DNA of 40,026 nucleotides, taken from NCBI GenBank assembly GCA_002483765.1, contig DLIO01000116.1, forward strand, positions 1 through 40,026, given 5' to 3'. The translations under genes and the position numbers were made by a program. Below the pieces are notes generated by a model that was given only the letters and a program-made list of their open reading frames with translations, was not told the DNA's origin and did not search any database. Positions 17,211-26,008 of the stretch are shown one piece after another. Position 1 is the stretch's first letter. Each line of letters opens with the position of its first letter. The DNA is from Lentisphaeria bacterium UBA7640 (lineage in GTDB: Bacteria; Verrucomicrobiota; Lentisphaeria; Victivallales; Victivallaceae).

Positions 17211-18614
17211 TTACTGCGATAGTATTTCCATGGCTCTTTTATTGCTCCAAGCGCTGGTCTTCTCTGCGATTAATGCATCCCAAGCCATGCCCACCGCAAG
17301 TTTTTTAAAGCCAAGTTTATTGTAACAAATAGCCAATGTTGTTTTGGCATCACCATCACCATTATCAGGATTTAATTGAATCGCCTGAGTCAAGTTCAAC
17401 GTAGCATAGAGGTAATCTTTCTTTGCCAGTAATGCTGAACCTAATAAGCTATAATTTGGGCTATATGCAGGAGCTTTATTTTTAGCTTTATGGAGTAAGA
17501 TTATTATTTCATCTAAATTTGTGCCTTGAGAAAATAGTTTTGCGGCCTCTTTATATTCATCGGTCATTGAGCTTGAAACGTCACCAGAAAAAACAGAATG
17601 TCCTGCGGTGACTAAAAGATTAAACGGGGTGTAGATGCCATACGCTGCTGTACTATGTTGGCTTAGACTAAGTTTATTCCTGGTTATTTCATTTGCAACT
17701 AAATCGAGATAACTTCCATATTCAGACAAAAGTTGTTTAGCTGAATTATTATTATCAGCATAAAGCTCTAAAATAGTGCTTAATTCTTTTTTCTTTTTAC
17801 TGTATTCGTCCACATTGCAAACAGCACTTAGTACCATCGTCAATGCTGAGAGGTAACTTTTTTGCTGGATCAAACGCTGTGCAAAATAAACCGCTGAACT
17901 AAGATTGCCGTTCGCGGTTTTTGATAATTTATTAGCTTCGTCAGCAGATTGTACAGGTGGCGTTTCTAGAGAATTTTGTGTGTATGGGAAATTATTGAGG
18001 GTATATTTATACTCTAATAACTCTTTTTGCCAGTAAACAGCACTCTCAATACTGCTGAGTTCCTGGTAAAATGTCGCTAGTTTTTCTTCATCCTCATTTA
18101 GACTCTCTCTGTATTCCTTTAAAGCTGTCACCCACTGTTGCAATGAAATAGACATTATTTGAGATTGCTTTAAAGCATTGTCATACGGAACGGCAATAAC
18201 ATATCTGTATTCATTACGTGAACTCATACCGTTAAATAAAACTCGACAGTTTGTGCTGAAAGAAAACTCTCTTAATGACAATTGTTTATCCATGATTTGC
18301 TTTTTAAGTTGCCGATATAATTTAGTTGAAGGATCAAAGTTAAATTGTAAGTTTATTTTTTCAGGTGAAAGATAAAAATGTTTTAATGCCTGTTGGGTAC
18401 CGAGCATTCCTTCCATTTCGCCTTTGCGTCGCTCTTTAGCAATATTCTCACTTAAAATCGTTGTTGTTTGCACGAACAAGACATTCTCAATTTTCGTAAC
18501 TCCATCTTTGAGGCTGTCTTTCTTTGAATTATATAGCGCAAAGGTTTGATCTGGCCAATTGCAACAAGCAGCGTAAATGGCAAAGAAGAAAATCAGAGAA
18601 AATATTGTTTTCAT
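17211..18614 (-). CDS. Exported TPR-repeat protein, possible lipoprotein
   Basis: A 467-residue exported protein. The N-terminus MKTIFSLIFFFAIYAACC is a signal peptide with a plausible lipobox (YAAC). The first ~200 residues carry strands typical of this gene cluster's exported proteins (NCRVLFNGMSSRNEYRYVIA), reminiscent of LPP20-like neighbours. The C-terminal ~100 residues form two or three TPR-like helix pairs (YSLLGSALLAKKDYLYATLN, AIQLNPDNGDGDAKTTLAIC). The ATG at 18614 is chosen because it starts the signal peptide; the frame runs 19 codons further upstream through a hairpin. A GC-rich hairpin (18634-18660) separates it from the preceding lipoprotein gene. Function unknown; probably scaffolding of the envelope system. 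Confidence 0.7.
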   Translation of the reverse strand: MKTIFSLIFFFAIYAACCNWPDQTFALYNSKKDSLKDGVTKIENVLFVQTTTILSENIAKERRKGEMEGMLGTQQALKHFYLSPEKINLQFNFDPSTKLYRQLKKQIMDKQLSLREFSFSTNCRVLFNGMSSRNEYRYVIAVPYDNALKQSQIMSISLQQWVTALKEYRESLNEDEEKLATFYQELSSIESAVYWQKELLEYKYTLNNFPYTQNSLETPPVQSADEANKLSKTANGNLSSAVYFAQRLIQQKSYLSALTMVLSAVCNVDEYSKKKKELSTILELYADNNNSAKQLLSEYGSYLDLVANEITRNKLSLSQHSTAAYGIYTPFNLLVTAGHSVFSGDVSSSMTDEYKEAAKLFSQGTNLDEIIILLHKAKNKAPAYSPNYSLLGSALLAKKDYLYATLNLTQAIQLNPDNGDGDAKTTLAICYNKLGFKKLAVGMAWDALIAEKTSAWSNKRAMEILSQ

Positions 18615-18633
18615 TTTATAACCTGTGTAGAAC

Positions 18634-18660
18634 AAAGGGGGGAGGAATCCCCTCCCCTTT
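18634..18660 (-). terminator. GC-rich intergenic hairpin
   Basis: AAAGGGG (18634-18640) pairs with CCCCTTT (18654-18660) and the pairing continues inward with one wobble and one mismatch to an AAT loop. It lies between the small lipoprotein and TPR genes. Only a weak U-tract follows on the minus strand, so it may be a partial terminator or an RNA-stability element within the operon. Confidence 0.4.
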
Positions 18661-18671
18661 GCAGTCATCAT

Positions 18672-18944
18672 TTAGAAATCATCATCAACATTATTGATAT
18701 TTTCATTCATATAAACAGCTGAACGACTTTTCATCTTTTTCTGTTGCTGATTTTGTTTAACAGACGGGAATTTTACATTATTTTTGCTTAACGTTGGTTG
18801 CCCCTCTGTTGCCACGGCCTGGTCATATTGTTTTATATATGACGATGTTTCTTCGTTGGATGTTTTTATGCCACTATTACAACCAACGAATAACACCATA
18901 CTTATAAGGGCTATAGCCAATGACTTAAAAATCATCATCAACAT
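18672..18944 (-). CDS. Small lipoprotein with DDDF C-terminus
   Basis: A 90-residue protein starting MLMMIFKSLAIALISMVLFV and GC, with lipobox LFVGC. The mature part is polar and probably disordered (KTSNEETSSYIKQYDQ, NQQQKKMKSR) and ends SAVYMNENINNVDDDF. The first ATG (18944) has GGAGA five bases upstream; two more ATGs lie at 18938 and 18935. The gene starts inside the last codons of the preceding gene: bases that encode that protein's VDDDF tail encode MLMMIF here, a 20-bp overlap. A longer open frame reaches 19178 but lies inside the neighbour and has no signal. The shared DDDF ending links it to the upstream exported protein and to the kinase. Function unknown; it could be a docking partner. 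Confidence 0.65.
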   Translation of the reverse strand: MLMMIFKSLAIALISMVLFVGCNSGIKTSNEETSSYIKQYDQAVATEGQPTLSKNNVKFPSVKQNQQQKKMKSRSAVYMNENINNVDDDF

Positions 18945-20637
18945 CAGTGTCTCCAATAAATACTCCACTTTTCGATTTGCGGTCAGCTTCCTCTTTCGCT
19001 TTGGATTTTCTCGCCTGCTCTTTTGATTTTTCTTGAGATTGAGCTTGAGTGGCTTCACGCTTTGCGACTGTATCATCAATGGCTTTAGTCTGATCCTTTC
19101 TACCGCGCTTATAAGATTCCGCATCGTTTTTCGCCTTATTAACAGCTGCAGTATTTGCGTCAGTCCGACCTTTTTCAAGTGATTGATATTTCTCTGACTG
19201 TACCGCCGTGGCCCAATTTACTCTTTCGATAGCCAATGCTGACTTTGCCGCACTTGGGTTAATGCCATAGACACATACATATATATCTTCTCCTGAAATG
19301 GGGTGGATCATCGTCTTACTTTTTAGCTGTTGAAGTCCACGAACAGTTTTATTTTGAAATGATGCAGATAATTTTTCAGCCATAGATTCTGCAACTTGGG
19401 TATCATCTCTTTCTCCGGCATTCCGTGTTTGCATCATTTGCGATGCAGTTTTCTGTGAAGCCAAATCCGAATAGATGGAATACACTGCCATTTGTGAGGC
19501 GAACATTTCAGCTAAACTTTTAGCTCTACGTCTTTGAGAGCTAGCTTTTGGAAGAGCTCTGGCACTAACGGCAAGAAACCAACGATTGCCATCTTTATCT
19601 AAAAATTGACGTGGACCACTCATTACGGTAAGATTCTGCTTATTAAGCCAATCATGGATAGATATATCTTTTCTGTTTGTTTTAACAGTTTTAAAATTTT
19701 CTCCTGTTGCAAGAGCTCTCGCAACTCGGTGTAAGCTTTTGCTCCAACAAACCAAAACAGCAACTTGATATCGTTCATCATCTTCACTCCACGATTCGGC
19801 TTGAGCAATTACAGTAGCTCCGAATAGTGGCATTTTAGCCATTTTACTTACGGTACTAGTCATCTCACTTTGTAAAGTGCCTTGTAGTGCTGCTGCTTTT
19901 TGCTCAATTACATCATATTCTTCTTTTGCCTTTAAATATGCTTGCTTGCTTCTTTCATATTTTTCTTTTTTATCATCAGCAATTTTACCGGAATCATATT
20001 GTTCATCGATTTTTTTGATAAGTGAATCTATGAATGCTTTGCCACGATCACTCCATGTAACTCCCGCAATCATTGCAGCTTCATCTTTATCCATATACTC
20101 TTTAAACTTCTCTAAACGATCTTTCATCAGGTCGAACTCTTTCTCGGCAGCTTTTATTTTAGCGTCAAATTTTTCTCGTAGTGGATGCCCAGGAAGCGTA
20201 ATTTGGTCAGACGCAGACATTTTGCTATTGACAAATTCAATTATTTGTATTTTTGCACGTAAAATAGCTTCCTTCGTTTTCATTTCACGCTTAACTAAAA
20301 AATCCGCATCTATTGCCGGACTCTGGCAATCGAATTCAGCTGTTTCAACGACAAAAAATCTTTTCTTCTTGTCGTCATACTTCGGGTTCCATCCTTTCTT
20401 TTCCATAAATTTATTCAATTGCTCGGCTGCTGTCACCGGAGTGGTCACATCAGCTTTCTGGACAGGAGGTTGAACAGGTTCTTTCTGAGCTTCATAAACA
20501 GCTTCTGTACCAGCATCATCATTAATGACTTGAGGTTCTTCTGCTGTATCAGTGGCTTTGAACTCTTGTCCGATTACTCCAAACGCCGAAACACTTAAAA
20601 GCCCAACAATTAAACTTTTGGTTAACCAATTACTCAT
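18925..20637 (-). CDS. Exported protein with coiled coils and DDDF C-terminus, DUF6844-like
   Basis: A 570-residue secreted protein: signal peptide MSNWLTKSLIVGLLSVSAFG. A central coiled coil (about 125-260) separates two halves of a domain shared with the 654-residue neighbour: MPLFGATVIAQAESW here against MPLCGSVVINHAESY there, DKDGNRWFLAVSARALPK against DKTGKIWFVGIVAYPVSK, and MIHPISGEDIYVCVYG against IIHPLAGTKYLTVAYG. I think this is the domain called DUF6844, but this is not certain. The C-terminus is a Lys/Glu/Arg-rich helix followed by SGVFIGDTDVDDDF. The start is the ATG at 20637, with AGGAAAG upstream; the frame continues 22 codons further without signal. Probably periplasmic; role unknown. 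Confidence 0.75.
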   Translation of the reverse strand: MSNWLTKSLIVGLLSVSAFGVIGQEFKATDTAEEPQVINDDAGTEAVYEAQKEPVQPPVQKADVTTPVTAAEQLNKFMEKKGWNPKYDDKKKRFFVVETAEFDCQSPAIDADFLVKREMKTKEAILRAKIQIIEFVNSKMSASDQITLPGHPLREKFDAKIKAAEKEFDLMKDRLEKFKEYMDKDEAAMIAGVTWSDRGKAFIDSLIKKIDEQYDSGKIADDKKEKYERSKQAYLKAKEEYDVIEQKAAALQGTLQSEMTSTVSKMAKMPLFGATVIAQAESWSEDDERYQVAVLVCWSKSLHRVARALATGENFKTVKTNRKDISIHDWLNKQNLTVMSGPRQFLDKDGNRWFLAVSARALPKASSQRRRAKSLAEMFASQMAVYSIYSDLASQKTASQMMQTRNAGERDDTQVAESMAEKLSASFQNKTVRGLQQLKSKTMIHPISGEDIYVCVYGINPSAAKSALAIERVNWATAVQSEKYQSLEKGRTDANTAAVNKAKNDAESYKRGRKDQTKAIDDTVAKREATQAQSQEKSKEQARKSKAKEEADRKSKSGVFIGDTDVDDDF

Positions 20638-20879
20638 TTTTACTTTCCTTTCTTTTATTAATGAAGTATTTGTTAGTTTATACCTCAACGAGTTACTTAT
20701 CATTCGGTTACACGATATTTACAACTATAGTTTTTTTTGCAACAACTCCTTAATTTTCATTAATATTATTTAACCTCTAGGTTTATTGCTAGATACCAAG
20801 TCAAATAATTTGTTTTATGCAATTTTATGGAACCACCTCCTCCTCAATATTTATTATGCTCGTAAACAAAACGATATTA
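20638..20879 (-). other. AT-rich leader between two minus-strand genes with orphan GAGGAGGAGGT
   Basis: No gene fits here. GAGGAGGAGGT (minus strand, 20835-20845) looks like a very strong ribosome site but no ATG follows; an 18-codon TTG-started frame is the only candidate. TTGACT further downstream could be part of a promoter, but no well-spaced -10 box was found. A similar orphan GAGGAGGT is at 28968-28975. Confidence 0.35.
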
Positions 20880-21320
20880 TTAATCAGCTTCCTTGATTCT
20901 AATTCTAAAATCAACACAATTTTCAGTTGGGGCAACTGATGTGAATGTAGTATCATCGCCGGGTAGGATAAGTTTTTTCTGCCAGCCAGGATCATCCATT
21001 GGTTTAACCTGAGCCCCATCTCTATCAAACCAATCAAATCTATAGATTACTTTATGTGCAGAGTCTGAGCTGGTTAATCCGGTGCGTCCACTTTTCATAA
21101 AGACTTGGATGCGTTTAAAATTGTCATTGGTCTGGCTTTGACGAATTTCCTTTATTACTAAGCGACGCTTTAAAAAGCCATCAGTAATAACTCGTTTGTC
21201 CATAACGATGTCCGGAGTTCCTGCCTTAGTAGCGTTTTCATAGGTATTAACAGAGTCATTGATACACCCTGTCATTAGTATTCCAATGGCAAATGTTCCT
21301 AACAGTATTTCTTTTCTCAT
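20880..21320 (-). CDS. YcfL-like lipoprotein (DUF1425)
   Basis: A 146-residue lipoprotein (signal MRKEILLGTFAIGILMTGC, lipobox LMTGC). The mature part has the compact immunoglobulin-like pattern of the YcfL/DUF1425 family: VITDGFLKRRLVIKEIRQSQ, RIQVFMKS, YRFDWFDRDGAQVKP, ILPGDDTTFTSVAP and FRIRI. In enterobacteria ycfL lies beside lpoB, which encodes the lipoprotein activator of PBP1B; LpoB has a CsgG/TolB-like fold. Here a CsgG-like protein is encoded directly upstream (21414-23378), which repeats that pairing. AAGGAAC precedes the ATG. Location: inner leaflet of the outer membrane or periplasm, by inference. Family fairly sure, function inferred. Confidence 0.7.
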   Translation of the reverse strand: MRKEILLGTFAIGILMTGCINDSVNTYENATKAGTPDIVMDKRVITDGFLKRRLVIKEIRQSQTNDNFKRIQVFMKSGRTGLTSSDSAHKVIYRFDWFDRDGAQVKPMDDPGWQKKLILPGDDTTFTSVAPTENCVDFRIRIKEAD

Positions 21321-21413
21321 TCTACTTGTTCCTTATTTATGGCTTACTTACTAATAGCATCAATTAGCGAAAATCTTACATCAATAATGGGTTGCAAATA
21401 ATATTTTCTTTTT

Positions 21414-23378
21414 TTATTTTCTGCCTTTTAGTTCACTAAATTTTTCAGCAAATTTATTTGAGGCCTGCTTCGTGATTGCCAGCAAGAGATTTTTCTCTTC
21501 CGCTAAAAGGGCTTTGATTTGTTCATTATTGAGTTTAACGGTCAACTCTTCGCTCATAACAACCCGTGCATCCGCAGCACTGATAACTTTAAGAGCTAAA
21601 GTCATAAGTAGTTTTTTATTTTGTTTCACCCTGCCGCGTTTAGGGTCAAACTTGCCTTTAGCTGAATATTTATAATCAATCAGACTGGGCATAACTAAGA
21701 AATCTGCACTTAAATTATTACCAATTTTAGCCATCTCCTGCTGTTTAGCCATTTTGGCTTTGACCATTTTTATGGTAAGGTCCTGTTCTTTAAAAGCCTT
21801 ATCCATATTTGCACGATCAATAATTACAAAAGCATTAGTTGCAGCTAGCTGGCTTTCAAATTCTTTCCCGATTTGCAGTGCGATCCGGGATGCTGACATA
21901 CGCTCGTTGTTACCAGTATTATAAACAGTATTTTCATCTTCACATGAAACCGGAAAAATGGCTACGGTTGCCGGAGCATCACCGCGTGGATTATCTGGAT
22001 CAAATTTAAAGACCTTAACTTTTAATTTCGCTTCCATCCGATCCCCGGATATATTATTTAGAGTAATAACGTGGTAACTCTTAACGAAACCTGACGTCTT
22101 TTCCTTAATTTTTTGTTCAAATGTTTCTGACTGGACAGACGCATTGCCTTCTTTGTCATTTAATTTTGCGGAAATACTGGCAAATTTTTTCTGTAGTTCA
22201 GTATTTGCTTCCATTGCGCCTCCATTAACCATGCGTATAGCCTCAATCAGGGCATTTTTAATCGCTTGTGAACGATCTTCGCCGGTTCCGTAGCTTATTA
22301 CTACACCATCATCTGAATTTATTGTGTTTGCCGCCCCTGAATTTGTGGTGTTTGCCGATTTAGCCCCTTTGAGGTTTTTTGCTTCCGCTGTTTTTTTTAT
22401 ATCTTCGATATCCTTCGATTCAGCGATTTTTTTCAGTTCAGTCACACTTGGAGCGTAACCATAAGCAACTGTCAAATATTTGGTACCAGCCAAAGGATGG
22501 ATAATCTCCTGTTCCGCAAGCAATGTGGCGTGGCTCTTAATATCTCTGAGGTTTTGAGAAATATTCTGCACAAATGTTTTAAGTTGTTCAGTAGATTTGT
22601 GTCCATCTACATGATGTGATTTTTTCATCATTTGAGTTGCTTTATCGTATGATGCGACATTGGCGTAAAGTGAAAAATTCACCATAGCCTGAGCCTCAAT
22701 AGCAGCAAAGGATTTGGCTATTGAGCGACCTTTACTAACAGGGTAGGCAACAATGCCGACAAACCATATTTTGCCCGTTTTATCAATAAAAGTTCTTGGC
22801 CCTATTGAGTTTTTTTCTATAGCCTGTTGCAACCAGTCCTGAACTGTGCCGGGTTGTTTATCGGGGCGTGCTTTAGGTTGTAGTTTTCCAATAGCGTAGG
22901 CTTCAGATTTTGCCGACCACAAAGCAAGTACGACAATTTCATATTGTTTAGTTGTCGGGTTGTAGGATTCGGCATGGTTAATAACAACACTACCACAAAG
23001 TGGCATCGCGGATAAAACCTCAATCGCACTATTAAAGCTACTTTTAGCTTCTATACCTTTATCGAGATCAGTGCCATAAGCGCTCGCATATTCCTCTCGT
23101 GCAGACATGGTTGATGAAATACATTTAATAATTTCGGCTTTAGCGGATAAAACAGCGACCTTAAGATAGATCATACGTTGTTCATCAAACATGGCGCTTT
23201 TAAGGTTATCACTCTTAAAATCACTGACGCCAATCGCAATAATACGTTTTTTTTCTGAATCGAAACCTATTTTATAACTATTATCTCTGCCAAACTGCTG
23301 CATAGCCTCATAAGCTGATTCATTCGCGAATAAAGACATGCCTAATAGACATAAAGTTAAACTAATAATTTTTTTCAT
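21414..23378 (-). CDS. Exported protein: DUF6844-like domain, LPP20-like segment, CsgG-like domain
   Basis: A 654-residue secreted protein (signal MKKIISLTLCLLGMSLFA). Residues about 30-330 are paralogous to the 570-residue protein. A short LPP20/FlgT-like segment follows at about 355-450 (VISYGTGEDRSQAIKNALIE). From residue 470 a CsgG/LpoB-like domain begins: ATVAIFPVSCEDEN, then LQIGKEFESQLAATNAFVII, and a strand-helix pattern to the end. CsgG-like domains are found in the curli pore and in lipoprotein regulators such as LpoB; this one has no lipobox. Its start overlaps the preceding gene's stop by 4 bp (ATGA), so translation is coupled. It could be a periplasmic scaffold rather than a pore. 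Confidence 0.75.
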   Translation of the reverse strand: MKKIISLTLCLLGMSLFANESAYEAMQQFGRDNSYKIGFDSEKKRIIAIGVSDFKSDNLKSAMFDEQRMIYLKVAVLSAKAEIIKCISSTMSAREEYASAYGTDLDKGIEAKSSFNSAIEVLSAMPLCGSVVINHAESYNPTTKQYEIVVLALWSAKSEAYAIGKLQPKARPDKQPGTVQDWLQQAIEKNSIGPRTFIDKTGKIWFVGIVAYPVSKGRSIAKSFAAIEAQAMVNFSLYANVASYDKATQMMKKSHHVDGHKSTEQLKTFVQNISQNLRDIKSHATLLAEQEIIHPLAGTKYLTVAYGYAPSVTELKKIAESKDIEDIKKTAEAKNLKGAKSANTTNSGAANTINSDDGVVISYGTGEDRSQAIKNALIEAIRMVNGGAMEANTELQKKFASISAKLNDKEGNASVQSETFEQKIKEKTSGFVKSYHVITLNNISGDRMEAKLKVKVFKFDPDNPRGDAPATVAIFPVSCEDENTVYNTGNNERMSASRIALQIGKEFESQLAATNAFVIIDRANMDKAFKEQDLTIKMVKAKMAKQQEMAKIGNNLSADFLVMPSLIDYKYSAKGKFDPKRGRVKQNKKLLMTLALKVISAADARVVMSEELTVKLNNEQIKALLAEEKNLLLAITKQASNKFAEKFSELKGRK

Positions 23379-24646
23379 TCTTCTTCATCTCCCGCTTCTG
23401 GTTTAAGTTTTATGGTATTACCTGTAAAGTCAACTTTATCATCATCTACTTTCAAACCACGTTCTTCAAGAATCGGTGATAATACATCAAAGAAAAATTC
23501 CATAGCATCGACTTGACTATTAGTGGTAACCGTTAAGTTGTTACCTCTTATTTTAGCTTGGGCTTTTGACGTATGTTTTTGTTTGACTAAATCCTGACGA
23601 ATATAAAACAACACTCTTTTACGATATTTCTCAGCAATGCCAGAGCCATTGATATAGATAACGATTGGGCCTTTGGCAACTTTAGTATTGTTAATACTCA
23701 TTATCATATCATTAATTTTTGTTCCTGCATCATTCATCAGTAGCTGAACTGCACTTTCAATTGCACTGCCAAACGCATCAATAACCGCATCTTTCTCTTT
23801 AGACAAGCAGGAAACAGCATAGGACTGCGTTCCTACCGATTTTGTTACGCCAGTGGAGAGTTTTTTAATGTTAAAAGCGACCGTAACTTTTAATTTCATA
23901 GTCTCTTTGTCAAAGACCAGTGAATCAAAACGATAATAAAGCACCAGAGTATCAGGATCGTTATTTTTTATTTCCTGTAACAAGTCTTTATCGATAGCGA
24001 ATGCATTGGTTTTAGGATCAAAGAAGACACCAAGAAGTGTAGAGTCTTTAGTTTTATATTTTTCATATTCAGGCTGATCAGCGAGCAATTTAATACTCAA
24101 ACCATATTTATCGGTATTTTTGATAATCGAGTCGCGGGTACGGCGTTGAAATTGAGTATAATTCTGAATATAAAACTTGTTCCCGTCAAGACTGCCGGCT
24201 CCAAAGGCTTTATCTAATTTTATCTGTCCCATCGAGGGTGGTTCTTCTAAAATCAGCAATTCAGTTTTTCCTTGCAATTTAAACCCAAGTTTTTCAAGAT
24301 ACTGATTAAGTTTTTCCGTATCAAGCGTAATTGTGAATATACAGTTTAACTGCCCTAATTTTTGGTTTTCTGTTAGCCATTCCCAAGCACTTGATTCGAG
24401 GTAGGTGTCAGTAATGAAGTTACTAGCTTCATTTTTAGCCTGACTAACAATATTATTGGGAATTGTGTTGTTTAGCCGTTTTATATATTTTTCTACGGCA
24501 TTTTCCTGAGCGAGACGTTGAGCCTCTTTTTTTATTTTGTAGGTTTGTGTTTTCCCTTCGACAGCGACCTTAACTTGCATCTCTTCGCCATGCATTGGTG
24601 CCATAACCCCAAAAACAATACTTAATAATACGACAATTCTTTTCAT
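23375..24646 (-). CDS. Exported FlgT/LPP20-like protein
   Basis: A 423-residue secreted protein: signal MKRIVVLLSIVFGVMAPMHG. An N-terminal segment rich in Ala/Glu helices (KKEAQRLAQENAVEKYIKRL) followed by strands (GQLNCIFTITLDTEKLNQYL) resembles the first domain of FlgT or LPP20-type proteins. The middle part (KTELLILEEPPSMGQIKLD) recalls a nucleotide-free Rossmann-like strand set. The C-terminal region ends in a polar tail with GDEEE. AAAGGAAAC lies before the ATG. Upstream and downstream genes are lipoprotein and CsgG-like genes on the same strand with gaps of 10 bp or less. Function unknown; probably part of the same periplasmic assembly. Confidence 0.65.
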   Translation of the reverse strand: MKRIVVLLSIVFGVMAPMHGEEMQVKVAVEGKTQTYKIKKEAQRLAQENAVEKYIKRLNNTIPNNIVSQAKNEASNFITDTYLESSAWEWLTENQKLGQLNCIFTITLDTEKLNQYLEKLGFKLQGKTELLILEEPPSMGQIKLDKAFGAGSLDGNKFYIQNYTQFQRRTRDSIIKNTDKYGLSIKLLADQPEYEKYKTKDSTLLGVFFDPKTNAFAIDKDLLQEIKNNDPDTLVLYYRFDSLVFDKETMKLKVTVAFNIKKLSTGVTKSVGTQSYAVSCLSKEKDAVIDAFGSAIESAVQLLMNDAGTKINDMIMSINNTKVAKGPIVIYINGSGIAEKYRKRVLFYIRQDLVKQKHTSKAQAKIRGNNLTVTTNSQVDAMEFFFDVLSPILEERGLKVDDDKVDFTGNTIKLKPEAGDEEE

Positions 24647-24656
24647 GTTGTTTCCT

Positions 24657-26000
24657 TTAATTTAACTTGGTCTTCCTAGAGGCTTTTCTCTTTTCATTTT
24701 CCTGCTCATTCATACGATCACGCATACCCAGTGCTAATAAGCAGCGGGAAATGCCCATTGCGATACGTTTGTCCGGCATTGACTTAAAAGCATAACGATA
24801 AGTTTCTAGTGCTTTCTTATATTCACCAGTTGCCTCATCACATATCCCTAAAGCATAGATGTAAGAAATTTTATCTTCAATAAAATTACTATTAGCATCT
24901 GCGATATCTTCCGCATCAATATCCGGATCATCTCTTTTTACCATTACGGTGCAAGCCTGATCAAAGTCTAAGTCGCCAAATAGTTTTGCTGCTTTGTCAT
25001 TTTCATCCGCAAGCACTTTATTGATAATGTAGCGCCGTGCGCCGTAGTAAGCGCCATTCTTCAGTAGTTCATAGAGTTTTTTATCATCAAAGTCACAGAT
25101 AATGTTAAAGCTCTGTTGAGATGGAGAGATTTTACAAATTAAATCACTGGATAGCACAGAAGCCAAAGCCATTTGTCCCTGCAAAGGTGTCGGAATTGTA
25201 GAGCATTTCCTAATAACTTTATATTCACCTTTTGTATCTTTCTTTTCGTCTGAACTGGAAAAGAAAGATTCTTTCTCTTCCAGAGCCTGCATTTTTGATA
25301 TCTGATCGTGTTTCTTTTTTATCAATGAAGTATACTGCTCTCTGAATTCACCATTTTCAAGAATAAACTCATGTTCAGCAACACTGAAGGTCTCGGTTAG
25401 CTTTTCAATTTGTCCATTATTTCCCAGCTTATAAATGGTCAAGGACAACATTAAATTCGCGCCCCATGCGCGATATGGGATCATAGCAATCTTTTCGTTG
25501 GTGGAATTAATTACCCGTACCGTTGAGTAGATAGGCTCGTTGGTTAATGGATTAGTTCCTGACTTATATTTAACATTCGACCATCTTGACAAGTTAAACA
25601 CTTTAGGATAAACTCCACTAATTTCAGGTGCAATTTGCCACCATAAACGACCGTAAATTAAAGCATCAAAACGCTGATGCAATTTACTGTTAGGATATTT
25701 ATCTTTTATGAAATTTTCAATATCCAAGTCTGTAACCTGGTAAAATTTATTTTTAAAGAAAGCTCCAGCAACCATCTGTTGAACAAGAGCAATAGTTTCT
25801 TTATCTGCACAATAAGTCTCGATAAATGAGTCGTTCGGCAGTGAATTGAAGTCAATCAGGCCAATTTTACTAATACCTTGTAGATTCAATTTACCCGGAA
25901 CCATAATCGTCACAGGAACAGTCGTTACTTTGCAACTAGTTAAAGTGAACAGTATTGCCACAGTCACTACAGTCATGCATAATTTATATTTGATACTCAT
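24657..26000 (-). CDS. Lipoprotein with CsgG/DUF6340-like N-terminus and C-terminal TPR
   Basis: A 447-residue lipoprotein: signal MSIKYKLCMTVVTVAILF with lipobox TLTSC. Residues about 30-110 read VTIMVPGKLNLQGISKIGLI then strands and a helix, the beginning typical of CsgG-related or DUF6340-type lipoproteins. The rest is mixed alpha/beta, and a TPR-like helix pair is seen at about 390-430 (YIYALGICDEATGEYKKALE, YRYAFKSMPDKRIAMGISRC). The protein ends in a basic tail. AGGAG lies before the ATG at 26000. It sits in a run of four lipoprotein or exported genes with gaps under 15 bp. Likely anchored in the outer membrane; partner proteins unknown. Confidence 0.7.
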   Translation of the reverse strand: MSIKYKLCMTVVTVAILFTLTSCKVTTVPVTIMVPGKLNLQGISKIGLIDFNSLPNDSFIETYCADKETIALVQQMVAGAFFKNKFYQVTDLDIENFIKDKYPNSKLHQRFDALIYGRLWWQIAPEISGVYPKVFNLSRWSNVKYKSGTNPLTNEPIYSTVRVINSTNEKIAMIPYRAWGANLMLSLTIYKLGNNGQIEKLTETFSVAEHEFILENGEFREQYTSLIKKKHDQISKMQALEEKESFFSSSDEKKDTKGEYKVIRKCSTIPTPLQGQMALASVLSSDLICKISPSQQSFNIICDFDDKKLYELLKNGAYYGARRYIINKVLADENDKAAKLFGDLDFDQACTVMVKRDDPDIDAEDIADANSNFIEDKISYIYALGICDEATGEYKKALETYRYAFKSMPDKRIAMGISRCLLALGMRDRMNEQENEKRKASRKTKLN

Positions 26001-26008
26001 TATAACTC

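Noticed and set aside
18945..19178. Longer version of the small lipoprotein, starting inside the 570-residue gene
   Set aside because: The extra 78 residues are a Lys/Arg-rich shadow of the neighbour's coding region; the lipoprotein signal begins at 18944-18935.
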